Shown here piece after piece: positions 34,920 to 43,504 of a stretch of DNA of 64,000 nt. How positions within the stretch are numbered: the stretch's first letter is position 1; every line of letters begins with the position of its first letter. The notes beneath the pieces are model-generated. The model did not search any database. It saw only the letters and a program-made list of their open reading frames with translations, and was not told the origin of the DNA. A program made the position numbers and the translations under genes. Source of the stretch: Antarctobacter albus (GTDB lineage Bacteria > Pseudomonadota > Alphaproteobacteria > Rhodobacterales > Rhodobacteraceae); NCBI RefSeq assembly GCF_900101505.1, contig NZ_FMZI01000001.1, positions 558,001-622,000 on the forward strand, given 5' to 3'.

Positions 34920-36178
34920 GGACGGATCAGCACAGCCCTGAAATCATTGACATTCGTCCCCGTCGGGCCGGGCGCGAAGATGTCGCCCAGGGCCTCGAAG
35001 GCGCTGTAGGGGTCCTGCCTCTGGACATAGCCCATCGGGTCCTTGCCCTGTGCCCGAAGCCGGTCAAAGCTGCTGCCGTCGACAAAGGCACCGGCGTTGT
35101 CCTCTGTCCCGTCGATGCCGTCGCTGTCCGCCGCCAGGGCAGTGATCCCGGCCAGTCCTTCGATGCCCTCGGCAAACCCCATCAGAAAGGCCGTGTTCCG
35201 CCCGCCTCGCCCCGGGTTTTCCCCAAGCGTCACCGTGGTCTCGCCCCCGGACAACAGAACCACCGGCGCGCTGAAGGGCCGATTGCGCAGGGCGATTTCC
35301 CGGGCAACTGCCGCATGCACACGGCCCACGTCATAGGCCTCACCCTCGATCGCGTCAGACAGGATAGCGGCCGTCAGGCCCGCGGCTTCGACCCGCTCCG
35401 CCGCTGCCTCCAGCGACAGGCGGGCCGAGGCGACGACACGCACCGTGTTCCCCTGGAAGCAGGCGTCACCTGGGTTGGGCGCAGCGCTTGCATCACTTGA
35501 AATATGCGCCATAACCTTCTCCGGCAAAACGATATTCCGCGCCACTATCATGGCCAGCGCATCCTGCTGGCCAACCTCATCCGGAACGGTCGGCCCGGAG
35601 GCGACCTGCGCGGGATCGTCGCCCGGCACATCAGACACCACCAAAGAGACCACCCTTGCCGGATGCGCCGCAGCGGCCAGCCGTCCGCCCTTGATCCTGC
35701 TGACGTGCTTGCGGATCGCGTTCATCACGCCAATCGGCGCCCCGGATGCCAGCAACGCCCGGTTCAGCGCCTGCTCATCCGCCAGAGACAGCCCCTCGGG
35801 CGGTGCGGGCAAGAGCGCCGAACCGCCACCGCAGACCAACGCGACAACCAGGTCATCCTCCGTCAGCCCCTCGACCGCGCGAAAGACCGCCTTTGTGGCC
35901 ATCAAGCCAGCCTCGTCCGGCACCGGATGCGCCGCTTCCATCACCGGCAGGTGACGGCAGGGCGTGGCATAGCCATACCGCGTGACAACTACCCCCTCGA
36001 CCGGATCCTGCCAGAGGTCCTCGAAGGCCGCAGCCAGTTGCGCGGCCCCCTTGCCCAGGGCAACAACCACGGTCCGTCCCTTCGGCTTGTCCGGCAAAAC
36101 CCCGGCGAGCGCCTTGGCCGGATCCGCCGCAGCCACCGCGACCTCGAACAGTTCGGTCAGAAAGCGCCGTTCATCCAT
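34910..36178 (-). CDS. Glycerate 2-kinase (GckA/MOFRL family)
   Basis: Phosphorylates D-glycerate to 2-phosphoglycerate, feeding the serine cycle, glyoxylate or sugar-acid metabolism; 422 residues. N-terminal DUF4147 domain with ALGKGAAQLAAAFE, VCGGGSALLPAPPEGLSL and the KHVSRIKGGRLA segment; C-terminal MOFRL domain with LLSGGETTVTLGENPGRGGRNTAFLMG and ALAADSDGIDGTEDNAGAFVDG. Often annotated as hydroxypyruvate reductase (TtuD) in databases; the kinase reading is better supported for this family. It lies 39 bp downstream of the carnitine dehydrogenase gene. Confidence 0.92.
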   Translation of the reverse strand: MDERRFLTELFEVAVAAADPAKALAGVLPDKPKGRTVVVALGKGAAQLAAAFEDLWQDPVEGVVVTRYGYATPCRHLPVMEAAHPVPDEAGLMATKAVFRAVEGLTEDDLVVALVCGGGSALLPAPPEGLSLADEQALNRALLASGAPIGVMNAIRKHVSRIKGGRLAAAAHPARVVSLVVSDVPGDDPAQVASGPTVPDEVGQQDALAMIVARNIVLPEKVMAHISSDASAAPNPGDACFQGNTVRVVASARLSLEAAAERVEAAGLTAAILSDAIEGEAYDVGRVHAAVAREIALRNRPFSAPVVLLSGGETTVTLGENPGRGGRNTAFLMGFAEGIEGLAGITALAADSDGIDGTEDNAGAFVDGSSFDRLRAQGKDPMGYVQRQDPYSAFEALGDIFAPGPTGTNVNDFRAVLIRPQE

Positions 36179-36217
36179 ATCCTGTCCCTGTTTCCTTCCT
36201 GTCGCATCAAGCCGGAG

Positions 36218-37627
36218 TCACGCCTTGGCGTGCATTCGCGCCAGGCGTTCGACATTTTCGCGCACATGGTCCAGCGGCGGACAGCTGCGGCGTGTCTCAA
36301 GCGAGACATGCAGCATGAACTGGTCCCCGGTGGCCAGCACCTCTCCGTCCGAGGCGCGCTTCATCTCGTGCCAAAGACGCAGCTTCTTGCCCTCGCCCAA
36401 GGTCACGCGCGTCTCGACGAAAATCTCTTCTCCGGCAAGCGTTTCCGCAAGATACTTGATGTTGGTTTCAGCGGTGAAATAGCTGTTTCCCGCGTCGATA
36501 TAGGCCTGGTCGGCGCCGACATGGGTCATCAGCTCTTCCGAGGCGTCCGAGAAGACCTGGCCATAGCGCCCCTCGTTCATGTGGCCGTTCAGATCGGTCC
36601 AGTCCACCGGCACGACACGGCGCACGGTCACCATCGGCACGGTTTCCTCCAGCGGGCCGCGCATCCGGTCGTCCTGCGCGCGGATCAGCCTGCCCGCCGC
36701 CGCGCCCTGCATCTTGAGCGCCCGCAGAATCGCCACCAGGTTGTCATCCCGCAACCGTTCCAGGTCACGGATCGACATGTGACCGGACTGCGCATCCGAC
36801 TGCTCCGTGATCAGGTCGACAAGCTCGTCGGTGAACTCCGGCACATCCGTCAACCTGGTCCAGGGCCAGGACAGGCAAGGACCGAACTGGGCCATGAAAT
36901 GCCGCATCCCGGCCTCGCCACCGGCGACGCGATAGGTCTCGAACAGGCCCATCTGCGCCCACCGCAGGCCAAAGCCATAGCGGATCGCGTTGTCGATCTC
37001 TTCGGTCGTGGCGATACCGTCCTTGACCAGCCACAAGGCCTCGCGCCAGACCGCCTCGAGGAACCGGTCCGCGATATGGGCGTCGATCTCGGCCCGGACA
37101 TGCAGCGGGTACATGCCGATCCCGGTGAGGATCTCGCGCGCCTTTTGCACGATGTCCGGCGCCGCCCCCTCGCCGGGCACCAGCTCGACCAGCGGCAAGA
37201 GGTAGACTGGGTTGAAGGGATGCGCGACGACAATCTGACCGGGACGCGCCGCCCCCTCCTGCAGCTGCGAGGGTTTGAACCCGCTGGTAGACGAGGCCAG
37301 CACCGCGCCGGGTTCGCAGGCGTCCTGGATCTCGGCATAGACCTTGTGTTTCAGGTCCAGCCGTTCGGGCACGCTTTCCTGGATGTACTCGGCGCCCTCA
37401 ACCGCCTCGGCAAGGCTGTCGTGGAAACTGATTGCGCCCCGTGCCGGCATCGGTGCCTCGAACAGCATGGGCAGGGTCCGCGCGGCCCCGGCCATGACCT
37501 CGCCGATCTTGCGCTCGGCCTCGGGGTCGGGATCGTAGACCCGCACCTCCCAGCCCATCAGCGCAAAACGCGCCGCCCAGCCTCCACCGATGACACCACC
37601 GCCGATGATCGCTGCCCGTCTTGCCAC
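36218..37627 (-). CDS. lcdH: Carnitine 3-dehydrogenase fused to a thioesterase domain
   Basis: A 469-residue bifunctional protein. N-terminal 3-hydroxyacyl-CoA-dehydrogenase-like part about 1-315 with a Rossmann GGGVIGGGWAARF, the QESVPERLDLK and ASSTSGFKPSQLQ segments and HPFNPVYLLPLVELVPG; this converts L-carnitine to 3-dehydrocarnitine with NAD. The C-terminal part about 325-455 is a hotdog thioesterase (DWTDLNGHMNEGRYGQVFSDASEELM, YFTAETNIKYLAE), matching the betainyl-CoA thioesterase of carnitine degradation. I place the start at GTG 37627, which has CAGGGAG upstream; a GTG at 37657 is less supported. Downstream of an SDR gene in a same-direction run. Confidence 0.9.
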   Translation of the reverse strand: MARRAAIIGGGVIGGGWAARFALMGWEVRVYDPDPEAERKIGEVMAGAARTLPMLFEAPMPARGAISFHDSLAEAVEGAEYIQESVPERLDLKHKVYAEIQDACEPGAVLASSTSGFKPSQLQEGAARPGQIVVAHPFNPVYLLPLVELVPGEGAAPDIVQKAREILTGIGMYPLHVRAEIDAHIADRFLEAVWREALWLVKDGIATTEEIDNAIRYGFGLRWAQMGLFETYRVAGGEAGMRHFMAQFGPCLSWPWTRLTDVPEFTDELVDLITEQSDAQSGHMSIRDLERLRDDNLVAILRALKMQGAAAGRLIRAQDDRMRGPLEETVPMVTVRRVVPVDWTDLNGHMNEGRYGQVFSDASEELMTHVGADQAYIDAGNSYFTAETNIKYLAETLAGEEIFVETRVTLGEGKKLRLWHEMKRASDGEVLATGDQFMLHVSLETRRSCPPLDHVRENVERLARMHAKA

Positions 37628-37708
37628 GTCACACTCCCTGTTTGGTTTCGTTTCCACCCTAAGCGGCCCTTTATCTGACCGAAAGTGCCCCGCGCCCTGT
37701 TCCCGCCC

Positions 37709-38470
37709 TCAGGGGGACAGGGTTTCCGTGTGCCCGTCGATCGCCAGGATCTGCCCGGAAATCTTGCGGGCCGCGGGCGAAGAGAGCCAGAGAACCGTCT
37801 CGGCCACGTCCTCTGCCGTCACCCAGCTGCGCAGCGAGACACCGCGCACGTAAAGCGCGCGCACCTCCTCGGGGCTGAGGCCCGACGCCGCGCTTTCCAT
37901 TGCGACAACCCTGTCCATCCGGTCGCCCTCGACCGCGCCCGGGCAGATCGCGTTCACCCGAATGCCTGCCGGACCCAACTCCATCGCCAGGGTCTTGGTC
38001 AGCCCGACGATGGCCCATTTGGCCGAGGCATAGGGCGCGCGCAAAGGGTAGCCATGCAGGCCGGCGGTCGAACTGGTCAAGACGATCAGCCCGTCGCCCT
38101 GCGCGCGCATGACACGCGCCGCCCAGCGGCAGGTCAGGAAGGCACCCGTCAGGTTGACGTCGAGACAGGCCCGCCAGGCGTCCAGGTCCAGCGTCTCGAT
38201 CCGGCCCGCCTGCCCGCCCGTTCCGGCGTTTGCACAGACCACGTCAACGCCGCCGAACGTCTCTTCGACACGGCCAAGGAAGGCGGTCATGGCACTCTCG
38301 TCGGTCACATCGACGACCTCAGCCAGGGCCTGCGGATGGTCGGTGCGAAATGCATCGACCGCAGAGGGATCGACGTCGCAGACAGCCACCCGGTCACCCC
38401 GGGCAAGACAGCCCTCGGCCATCGCCCGGCCAAGGCCCGCGGCCCCTGCGGTGATCAGAACCCGGGTCAT
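37709..38470 (-). CDS. Short-chain dehydrogenase/reductase
   Basis: A 253-residue classical SDR. Cofactor loop TAGAAGLGRAMA (residue 7 on), an acidic DVD after strand 2 favouring NAD, NAG motif in CANAGTGG, catalytic Ser in TSSTAGLHG, and YASAK with Tyr and Lys. PGAVEGDRM and a C-terminal DGH follow. It sits upstream of the carnitine dehydrogenase gene (81 bp apart) and overlaps the lipoprotein gene by 4 bp, so it may serve the same catabolic route; substrate unknown. Confidence 0.92.
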   Translation of the reverse strand: MTRVLITAGAAGLGRAMAEGCLARGDRVAVCDVDPSAVDAFRTDHPQALAEVVDVTDESAMTAFLGRVEETFGGVDVVCANAGTGGQAGRIETLDLDAWRACLDVNLTGAFLTCRWAARVMRAQGDGLIVLTSSTAGLHGYPLRAPYASAKWAIVGLTKTLAMELGPAGIRVNAICPGAVEGDRMDRVVAMESAASGLSPEEVRALYVRGVSLRSWVTAEDVAETVLWLSSPAARKISGQILAIDGHTETLSP

Positions 38471-38907
38471 TCCTGCTCCAGCCGTTCCAGGTCATAGCCG
38501 TACCAGGCCAGGATTTCGCGCGCCGCGCGCAGACGTTCCCCGGGAGTCCCGGTGCGGTCCATGATCCAGACCCGCCGCCCATCGGGATCGCCAAGCGCCG
38601 CCGTCCTGTTGTCCGCGTCGATCCAGTAGACCCAGACCGGCGCGCCACCAAGCATCAGCCGTCCCTGCCCCTCATCCGTGACCGGCATCGCGCGCGCGCC
38701 AATCACCGCTTGCCCCGCGTCGAACCTCACCCGCGTGCCGGGGTGCACTCCAGCGCCCTGGACAACGCGCCAGTCCCCGCTAAGCCGCCCCAGGGCCGCA
38801 TCCGCCTGCGAGGCCACGGGTGCCGTGGGATTGCGCAGCGGCAGATCGATGTTCGGCGGGGCAGCAGCGCATCCGGCCAGCGCGAGGACAAGGCACAAGG
38901 CCCTCAC
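38467..38907 (-). CDS. Putative lipoprotein (lipocalin-like)
   Basis: A 146-residue protein with GTG start overlapping the upstream stop (GTGA). Signal with a lipobox LALAGCAA, so probably acylated at Cys13. The mature part has GDWRVVQG near the start and WVYWIDADNRTAALGDPDGRRVWIMDRTG, a pattern of lipocalin-type beta strands. It is translationally coupled to both neighbours (SGNH hydrolase and SDR). Function unknown. Confidence 0.82.
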   Translation of the reverse strand: MRALCLVLALAGCAAAPPNIDLPLRNPTAPVASQADAALGRLSGDWRVVQGAGVHPGTRVRFDAGQAVIGARAMPVTDEGQGRLMLGGAPVWVYWIDADNRTAALGDPDGRRVWIMDRTGTPGERLRAAREILAWYGYDLERLEQE

Positions 38908-39530
38908 GCCAAACGCTCCGCGACGACCCCGGCCAGAACCTTGCCAAAGCGGTGATGCGCCTCCGGCTCCCAGTGGACGCCGTCCTTGGGCGATACGGCG
39001 ACGTGATCGCCGGCGCGCAGGAAACCGGCCCCTTGCCGCTCGGCAGCCGCCTCGATGAACCCGTCCATCCCGGCCTGCCGTGCCTCGGCCCCGGCAAAGA
39101 CCTCGCGCAGGGCGCCGGTTTCCTGCACCGGCACCGGAGAGACAAGGAGGATATCGCGCACCACACCTTCGGCCCGCGCCATCAGCGCCAGCCGCTCGAC
39201 CGAGCGGGCGATTTCCCAGGCGCTGACCGAAAAGCGTATCTTGAGGTCGTTGGTGCCCAGCATGAGCACCATCAGGTCAATCGGCTTGTGGCTGTGCAGG
39301 ATCGCAGGCAGCACCGTCGCACCGTTGCGCATGCCGCCCTCGACCACGTCATCGTGCACGGTGGTGCGCCCGGGCAGCCCCTCGTCGATGACGCGGAAAC
39401 CGGCGCCCAACTCGCGGGCCATCACGTCGGGCCAGCGGTCTCCGGGCGGATGGCGCAGGTCCACGCCGGGCGCCGGAAGCGGCGCCGTGCCGTGGGTATT
39501 GCTGTCGCCGTAACACAGGATCGTCTTCAT
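38904..39530 (-). CDS. SGNH/GDSL hydrolase
   Basis: A 208-residue esterase-type hydrolase. Block I GDSNTHGTAP with nucleophile Ser, block II Gly in LPGRTTVHDD, block III GTNDLK, and block V DGVHWEPEAH with catalytic Asp and His. It has no signal peptide, so it is cytoplasmic; such proteins are arylesterases or deacetylases. The start at 39530 has GGGAGG; the frame extends 12 codons further. First gene of a coupled reverse run down to the glycerate kinase. Confidence 0.9.
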   Translation of the reverse strand: MKTILCYGDSNTHGTAPLPAPGVDLRHPPGDRWPDVMARELGAGFRVIDEGLPGRTTVHDDVVEGGMRNGATVLPAILHSHKPIDLMVLMLGTNDLKIRFSVSAWEIARSVERLALMARAEGVVRDILLVSPVPVQETGALREVFAGAEARQAGMDGFIEAAAERQGAGFLRAGDHVAVSPKDGVHWEPEAHHRFGKVLAGVVAERLA

Positions 39531-39864
39531 GCCACCCTCCCCGCTTTGCGCCCATCCAGACGGCATAGCGACGGGGCGTCAATCCCTCAAATGCACGGTT
39601 TCGCCTTGTTTTTCGCGGCGCGACTCGGCACAACACCTGCCGTTGACCCTGCGTCCGCACCCCAAGGCCCGCTGCCACACGAGAGGCCCATGCGCGACAG
39701 CGATGACCAGACGGCGCCCCTGCGCGGGGCGCGCCACGCGCGGCTGTTCGCGCTCTACCGGCAGGAACGCTTGCCCGGGGACGAAAGCCCTGTCCCCGTC
39801 CACCGCGAAACCGTGCTCAGCCCCGAAGAGGCGCGCCGCCTGCAAGAGGTGGCCATTGCCTCTC
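39531..39864. other. 334-bp gap before rlmE, possibly with a short ORF
   Basis: Between the SGNH hydrolase start and the rlmE stop I see no strong gene. A forward ORF at 39690 (separate entry) begins in it. Otherwise it should hold the promoter of the reverse SGNH operon; no clear elements found. Confidence 0.4.
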
Positions 39865-39932
39865 TCAGCCGCGGAACCCCGTGGCGACAACGAATTTTTC
39901 GCTTGAATCGGACCGGCTCGCCGGCGGCTTGA
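39690..39932 (+). CDS. Possible small protein, doubtful
   Basis: An 80-codon forward ORF ([22 protein letters not shown]...) with GAGAGG just upstream of its ATG. It is hydrophilic and Arg-rich and its last 68 bases overlap the 3' end of rlmE on the other strand. The [13 protein letters not shown] and [12 protein letters not shown] segments look plausibly helical, but there is no family match I know. It could be a chance frame. Confidence 0.3.
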   Translation: MRDSDDQTAPLRGARHARLFALYRQERLPGDESPVPVHRETVLSPEEARRLQEVAIASLSRGTPWRQRIFRLNRTGSPAA

Positions 39933-40596
39933 AATTCGCGACCTTTTCGAACCGGCGTTTGAGCTCGGCCTGAAGGCTGCCCTCGGCCCCGCCCTGAAGC
40001 ACCTTGGCGACAAAGGTGCCGCCCTCTTCCAGCACGTCGAAGGCCAGGTGCGCCGCCGCCTCGCACAGGGCGATGATCCGCAGGTGATCGGTCTGCTTGT
40101 GCCCGGACGAGGCCGCGGCCATGTCCGACATGACCACATCGGCCTTGCCCCCCAGCCAGGCCTTGACCTTGTCGTCGGCACCGTCCTCCATGAAATCCAG
40201 CTGGTGGATCTCGGCCCCCGGGATCGGGTCGACCACTTGCAGGTCGACACCCAGGACGAACCCCTGCGCCTTGCCCTGCTTTTCCCCCAGCGCATTGACC
40301 CGCGGCACTGCCACCTGGCACCAGCCACCGGGCGCGCATCCCAGGTCGACCACCCGTGCGCCGGGCACGAGGAACCGATACTTGTCGTCGATTTCCAGGA
40401 TCTTGAAGGCCGCGCGTCCGCGATACCCCGCGTCCTTGGCGCGCTTGACGTAAGGGTCGTTCAGCTGCCGTTGCAGCCAGAGCGTCGACGAGAGCTTGCG
40501 CCCCCGCGCGGTCTTGACCTTGACCTTGAGGTCACGCTGCCCGCGCCCCGAGCTGTTCTTGCCGCCGGATTTACTGCCTGTGGGTTTCTTCGCCAT
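39865..40596 (-). CDS. rlmE: 23S rRNA (uridine-2'-O)-methyltransferase RlmE/FtsJ
   Basis: SAM-dependent methyltransferase that modifies U2552 (E. coli numbering) in the 23S rRNA A loop during late 50S assembly; 243 residues. A basic N-terminal extension about 1-35, then [17 protein letters not shown] (catalytic Lys), the SAM loop [14 protein letters not shown], the second catalytic Asp in [13 protein letters not shown], and the Lys in FVAKVLQGG. The start at 40596 ([11 protein letters not shown]) fits the family. In Rhodobacterales it usually adjoins ppx; here a DUF1428 gene on the other strand lies between them. Confidence 0.95.
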   Translation of the reverse strand: MAKKPTGSKSGGKNSSGRGQRDLKVKVKTARGRKLSSTLWLQRQLNDPYVKRAKDAGYRGRAAFKILEIDDKYRFLVPGARVVDLGCAPGGWCQVAVPRVNALGEKQGKAQGFVLGVDLQVVDPIPGAEIHQLDFMEDGADDKVKAWLGGKADVVMSDMAAASSGHKQTDHLRIIALCEAAAHLAFDVLEEGGTFVAKVLQGGAEGSLQAELKRRFEKVANFKPPASRSDSSEKFVVATGFRG

Positions 40597-40739
40597 CTGA
40601 ACGCGACCTTGCTTTGGGAACCCCTTGCATACGCCAATGCGGCGCCACTCGAAAGACCGTTCCCGATCACGCGCTGCCTGTTGCCTTTTCTCGCCAAAGG
40701 AGACCAAATGCCGGCGCAGGACCGCAACAGGAGAGACCC

Positions 40740-41087
40740 ATGCCCTATTACGACATTTTCCTTGCTCCGATCCGGGATGACAAGAAGGCCGCCTACGGCG
40801 ATTTCGTCAAATTCACCCAGGGGATGTTCATCGGCCTGGGCGCGACGGATGTCGTCGATCTCTGGCCCAGCGACATCCCCGATGGCGAGGTCACGTCGCT
40901 GCCGCTGGCGGTCAAGGCGCAAGAGGGCGAGAGCGTCGCCGCAGGGTACATCGTCTGGCCGTCGAAAGAGGTCCGGGATGCGGGCTGGGGCAAGATGATG
41001 AGCGACGAAGAGCCCTTCGACATGCCCTTCGACGGCAAACGCATGATCTTTGGCGGTTTCGAAGAACTGATGCGGACCACCGCCTGA
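40740..41087 (+). CDS. DUF1428 family protein (YbaA-like)
   Basis: A 115-residue cytoplasmic protein starting [11 protein letters not shown] with GGAGAG upstream. The pattern [24 protein letters not shown]...[20 protein letters not shown]...[14 protein letters not shown] matches the DUF1428 family, a dimeric alpha/beta-barrel fold of the EthD/antibiotic-monooxygenase type. Function unknown. It is convergent with ppx (12 bp apart). Confidence 0.9.
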   Translation: MPYYDIFLAPIRDDKKAAYGDFVKFTQGMFIGLGATDVVDLWPSDIPDGEVTSLPLAVKAQEGESVAAGYIVWPSKEVRDAGWGKMMSDEEPFDMPFDGKRMIFGGFEELMRTTA

Positions 41088-41099
41088 GGGGCGCCCCCG

Positions 41100-42212
41100 T
41101 CAGAGAGGGCCGTCCTCCAGCACGCCATCGGCGGACATCTGGGCGTACAGCAGCCCCTCACGCAGACCCCGATCGGCCACCGAAAGGCGGTCGGTCGGCC
41201 AAAGCCGCAGCAAAGCCTGCAGGATCGCCGACCCGCTCATGATCAGCGCATGCCGGTCCGGGCCGATGCGCGGGTCCTTGCGGCGGCCCGCCGGTCCCAT
41301 CGCCAGGTAGCGCTGGATCACAGCCTCGATCTGGTCCGAGGACATGCGCAGCCCGTCCACCTTGGTCCGGTCGTAGCGGCGCAGGCCAAGGTGCGAGGCG
41401 GCAACGGTCGTGACCGTGCCCGAGGTGCCGACGATCTGGAATCCCTCGCGCGCCTGTTCGTCCTGGTACGGGGCGAATTCGGCCAGGTTTTCCTCGAAAT
41501 ACCAGCTCATCAGCGCATAGCGCGCGGCATCGTCCATGACGTCGGAAAACTGGTCGCGTAGCGTTGCCACGCCCAGCGGCACGCTGATCCAGTCCACCAC
41601 CTTGGCCGAGGGGAACGGGCTGTCGGGCGGATGAAAGCCCGCGTGCAGGCGCATGATCGCGCGCGGCCGTTCCCGGGGCGCGACCTTGCTGAGGTCGATC
41701 CAGACCAGTTCCGTCGACCCGCCGCCGATATCCACCACCAAGAGCTGTTCGGTCTTGGTCGAGACCAGCGGCGCGCAGGAAATCACTGCCAGACGCGCTT
41801 CTTCCTCGGGCTGGATGATCTCCATCTTCAACCCGGTTTCACGCTGGATGTGGCGGATGAACTCCCGCGCGTTGCGCGCCCGGCGACAGGCCTCTGTCGC
41901 GACCAGACGCATCCGGGTCACCTTGTGGCGTTCGATTTTCTGACGGCACACATGCAGGGCCGACACCGTACGCCCCATCGAGGCGCGGCTAAGTCGGCCA
42001 GTCTTTTCGAGACCGTACCCTAGCTGGACGGACTTCGAAAAGCTGTCGACCACATGGAACTGGCTGCCCTTCGGCTGGGCAATCAGCATGCGGCAACTGT
42101 TTGTTCCCAGATCCAGCGCCGCATAGAGCGCGTTGGGATCTGGCCGTGATGGCGCGGGGCTCTCGACCGGTTTCGGGAAAGCGCCCGCAGCCTTGGGACG
42201 CTTTGGCGCCAT
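41100..42212 (-). CDS. ppx: Ppx/GppA family phosphatase
   Basis: Exopolyphosphatase or pppGpp phosphohydrolase of the ASKHA fold; 370 residues. N-terminal phosphate loop AALDLGTNSCRMLIAQ, the second loop VVDIGGGSTELVWIDL with the conserved Ser/Thr, and the catalytic-type Glu in EEEARLAVIS. The shorter length (no C-terminal HD domain) is typical of the alphaproteobacterial type. Thr/Gly-rich QIVGTSGTVTTVAA follows. Adjacent to rlmE in this order, disturbed by the DUF1428 gene. Confidence 0.93.
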   Translation of the reverse strand: MAPKRPKAAGAFPKPVESPAPSRPDPNALYAALDLGTNSCRMLIAQPKGSQFHVVDSFSKSVQLGYGLEKTGRLSRASMGRTVSALHVCRQKIERHKVTRMRLVATEACRRARNAREFIRHIQRETGLKMEIIQPEEEARLAVISCAPLVSTKTEQLLVVDIGGGSTELVWIDLSKVAPRERPRAIMRLHAGFHPPDSPFPSAKVVDWISVPLGVATLRDQFSDVMDDAARYALMSWYFEENLAEFAPYQDEQAREGFQIVGTSGTVTTVAASHLGLRRYDRTKVDGLRMSSDQIEAVIQRYLAMGPAGRRKDPRIGPDRHALIMSGSAILQALLRLWPTDRLSVADRGLREGLLYAQMSADGVLEDGPL

Positions 42213-42244
42213 GACGTCGCGCCTTTTCCGAGATCAACTTGCCT

Positions 42245-42964
42245 TCACGATACGCGCCGTTCCCCTATCGCGCAAGCATCATGTATCCGGGGTCCCAGCG
42301 GATTGACAAAGTAATCGCGCAGGTAGTCGTACTCGGCGTCCAAAAGCGGGCGCAACCGGTCGATGGTGCGCCCCTCGAGGTCGAAGATCGACAGCTTTCC
42401 GCCGCTGGAATTGGCATGCGGCATCCGGACGGTTTCGCCGGTGCGTCGGCTCAGGTCAGCGGCCAGTTCGTCGAGTTCGCCGGTGCGATAGACCCGGTCG
42501 TAATCGCCACGCAGGTCCGGGCCAAGGAACAACTCGGCCCCCAGAACGTGGTGCTTGACGATGGACGATTTGCGCCGGTAGCGCGGCAAGCGACAAAAGA
42601 ACGTGTCGGGGTCCGGGTTCACCGGCAGGCCGCCTGTCGCGCGCACCCTTGGGCTGTCCTTGAGCGCGCGGCGCTTGACGACGATGTCGGTGTAGCACGA
42701 CATAAGGCGCTTCGCCGGATCGCGCACCACGCAGAACCGAAAGAAATCGGCGTGTTCGGCCCAGAGCCCGGGATGATACCGCCGTGTCTGGTAGATCCGG
42801 TGCCAGGTCTGGAAATCGGGCTTGTCCGGGACAGCCACCCAGGGGTCCAGCATCGCAAGCGCCTTCTTCACCGATGAACACCCCGCCTTCGGCAGGGCGA
42901 CATAGGCCAGTTTCCAGGCGTCGATTGCGATGACCAAGGCGCATTCCCTTCCCTTGCGTGACAT
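42245..42964 (-). CDS. Sulfotransferase family 2 protein
   Basis: About 239 residues. PAPS 5'-phosphosulfate loop in YVALPKAGCSSVKKAL (the 'PKAGSTS'-like motif) and 3'-phosphate site in FFRFCVVRDPAKRLMSCY, both diagnostic of the Golgi-type Sulfotransfer_2 group (HNK-1/chondroitin type). The ATG at 42964 is favoured over 43018, but neither has a strong ribosome site. Likely acts on surface glycans. It is separate from the first sulfotransferase-like gene at 34170. Confidence 0.88.
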   Translation of the reverse strand: MSRKGRECALVIAIDAWKLAYVALPKAGCSSVKKALAMLDPWVAVPDKPDFQTWHRIYQTRRYHPGLWAEHADFFRFCVVRDPAKRLMSCYTDIVVKRRALKDSPRVRATGGLPVNPDPDTFFCRLPRYRRKSSIVKHHVLGAELFLGPDLRGDYDRVYRTGELDELAADLSRRTGETVRMPHANSSGGKLSIFDLEGRTIDRLRPLLDAEYDYLRDYFVNPLGPRIHDACAIGERRVS

Positions 42965-43171
42965 GCGGCTACCAGCGGTATGCGGCAGAATTCGGGCACA
43001 AACCTTAATTTTCCTCATCTAGATGGTGAGAACTTCTGACCTTCGTTGCGGTTGGAACCCGGACGCACCCGGCATAAGCTGTCGCGCATGGCGCGGGACA
43101 AGTCGAAAATCGACCCGTGCCCATGTCGTACCGCGCGTAAAGAAGCACGAAGAAGCAAGGGAATCGGACCT

Positions 43172-43468
43172 ATGGCAGAGCTGACCATCGTCTACTGGCG
43201 CGACATCCCCGCCCAGGTCATCGTGGGCAAGGGCCGCCGTGGCGCCAAGGTCCAGCTGCCCGAACGGTTCGAGCAGGCCATCGACCGCGCCGCCATGAAA
43301 ACTGGCGCCGCCGAGACGGACGCCTATCTTGCAGAGTGGCGCAAGGTGGCCTCCGGCTCGGTCGAGGGCGACCCGCAGGAAGCCGCAAACGCCGAAGCCG
43401 CACGGCTGGAGGCGGAGTTCGATCAAGAGCGCATCAAGGCGCTCATCGCCAACGACGGCTGGGCCTGA
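43172..43468 (+). CDS. 'Virulence factor' family small protein next to metF
   Basis: A 98-residue protein starting MAELTIVYWRDIPAQVIVGKGRRGAKVQLPERFEQAIDRAAMKTGAAETDAYLAEW, which matches the Pfam Virulence_fact family. Despite the name its genomic place, in Rhodobacterales and here, is with one-carbon genes, so a role in methyl transfer or folate metabolism is more likely (inference). A 207-bp upstream region holds no gene and no riboswitch I could recognise. It is 36 bp upstream of the MetF-like gene. Confidence 0.82.
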   Translation: MAELTIVYWRDIPAQVIVGKGRRGAKVQLPERFEQAIDRAAMKTGAAETDAYLAEWRKVASGSVEGDPQEAANAEAARLEAEFDQERIKALIANDGWA

Positions 43469-43504
43469 GGCCCGGATCACGACATGACCCTTAAGGAGAC
43501 GCTC

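Noticed and set aside
42965-43171. SAM or SAH riboswitch upstream of the one-carbon operon
   Set aside because: A 207-bp leader is suggestive, but I could not find the conserved core of SAM-II, SAM/SAH or SAH aptamers; an Infernal search would be decisive.
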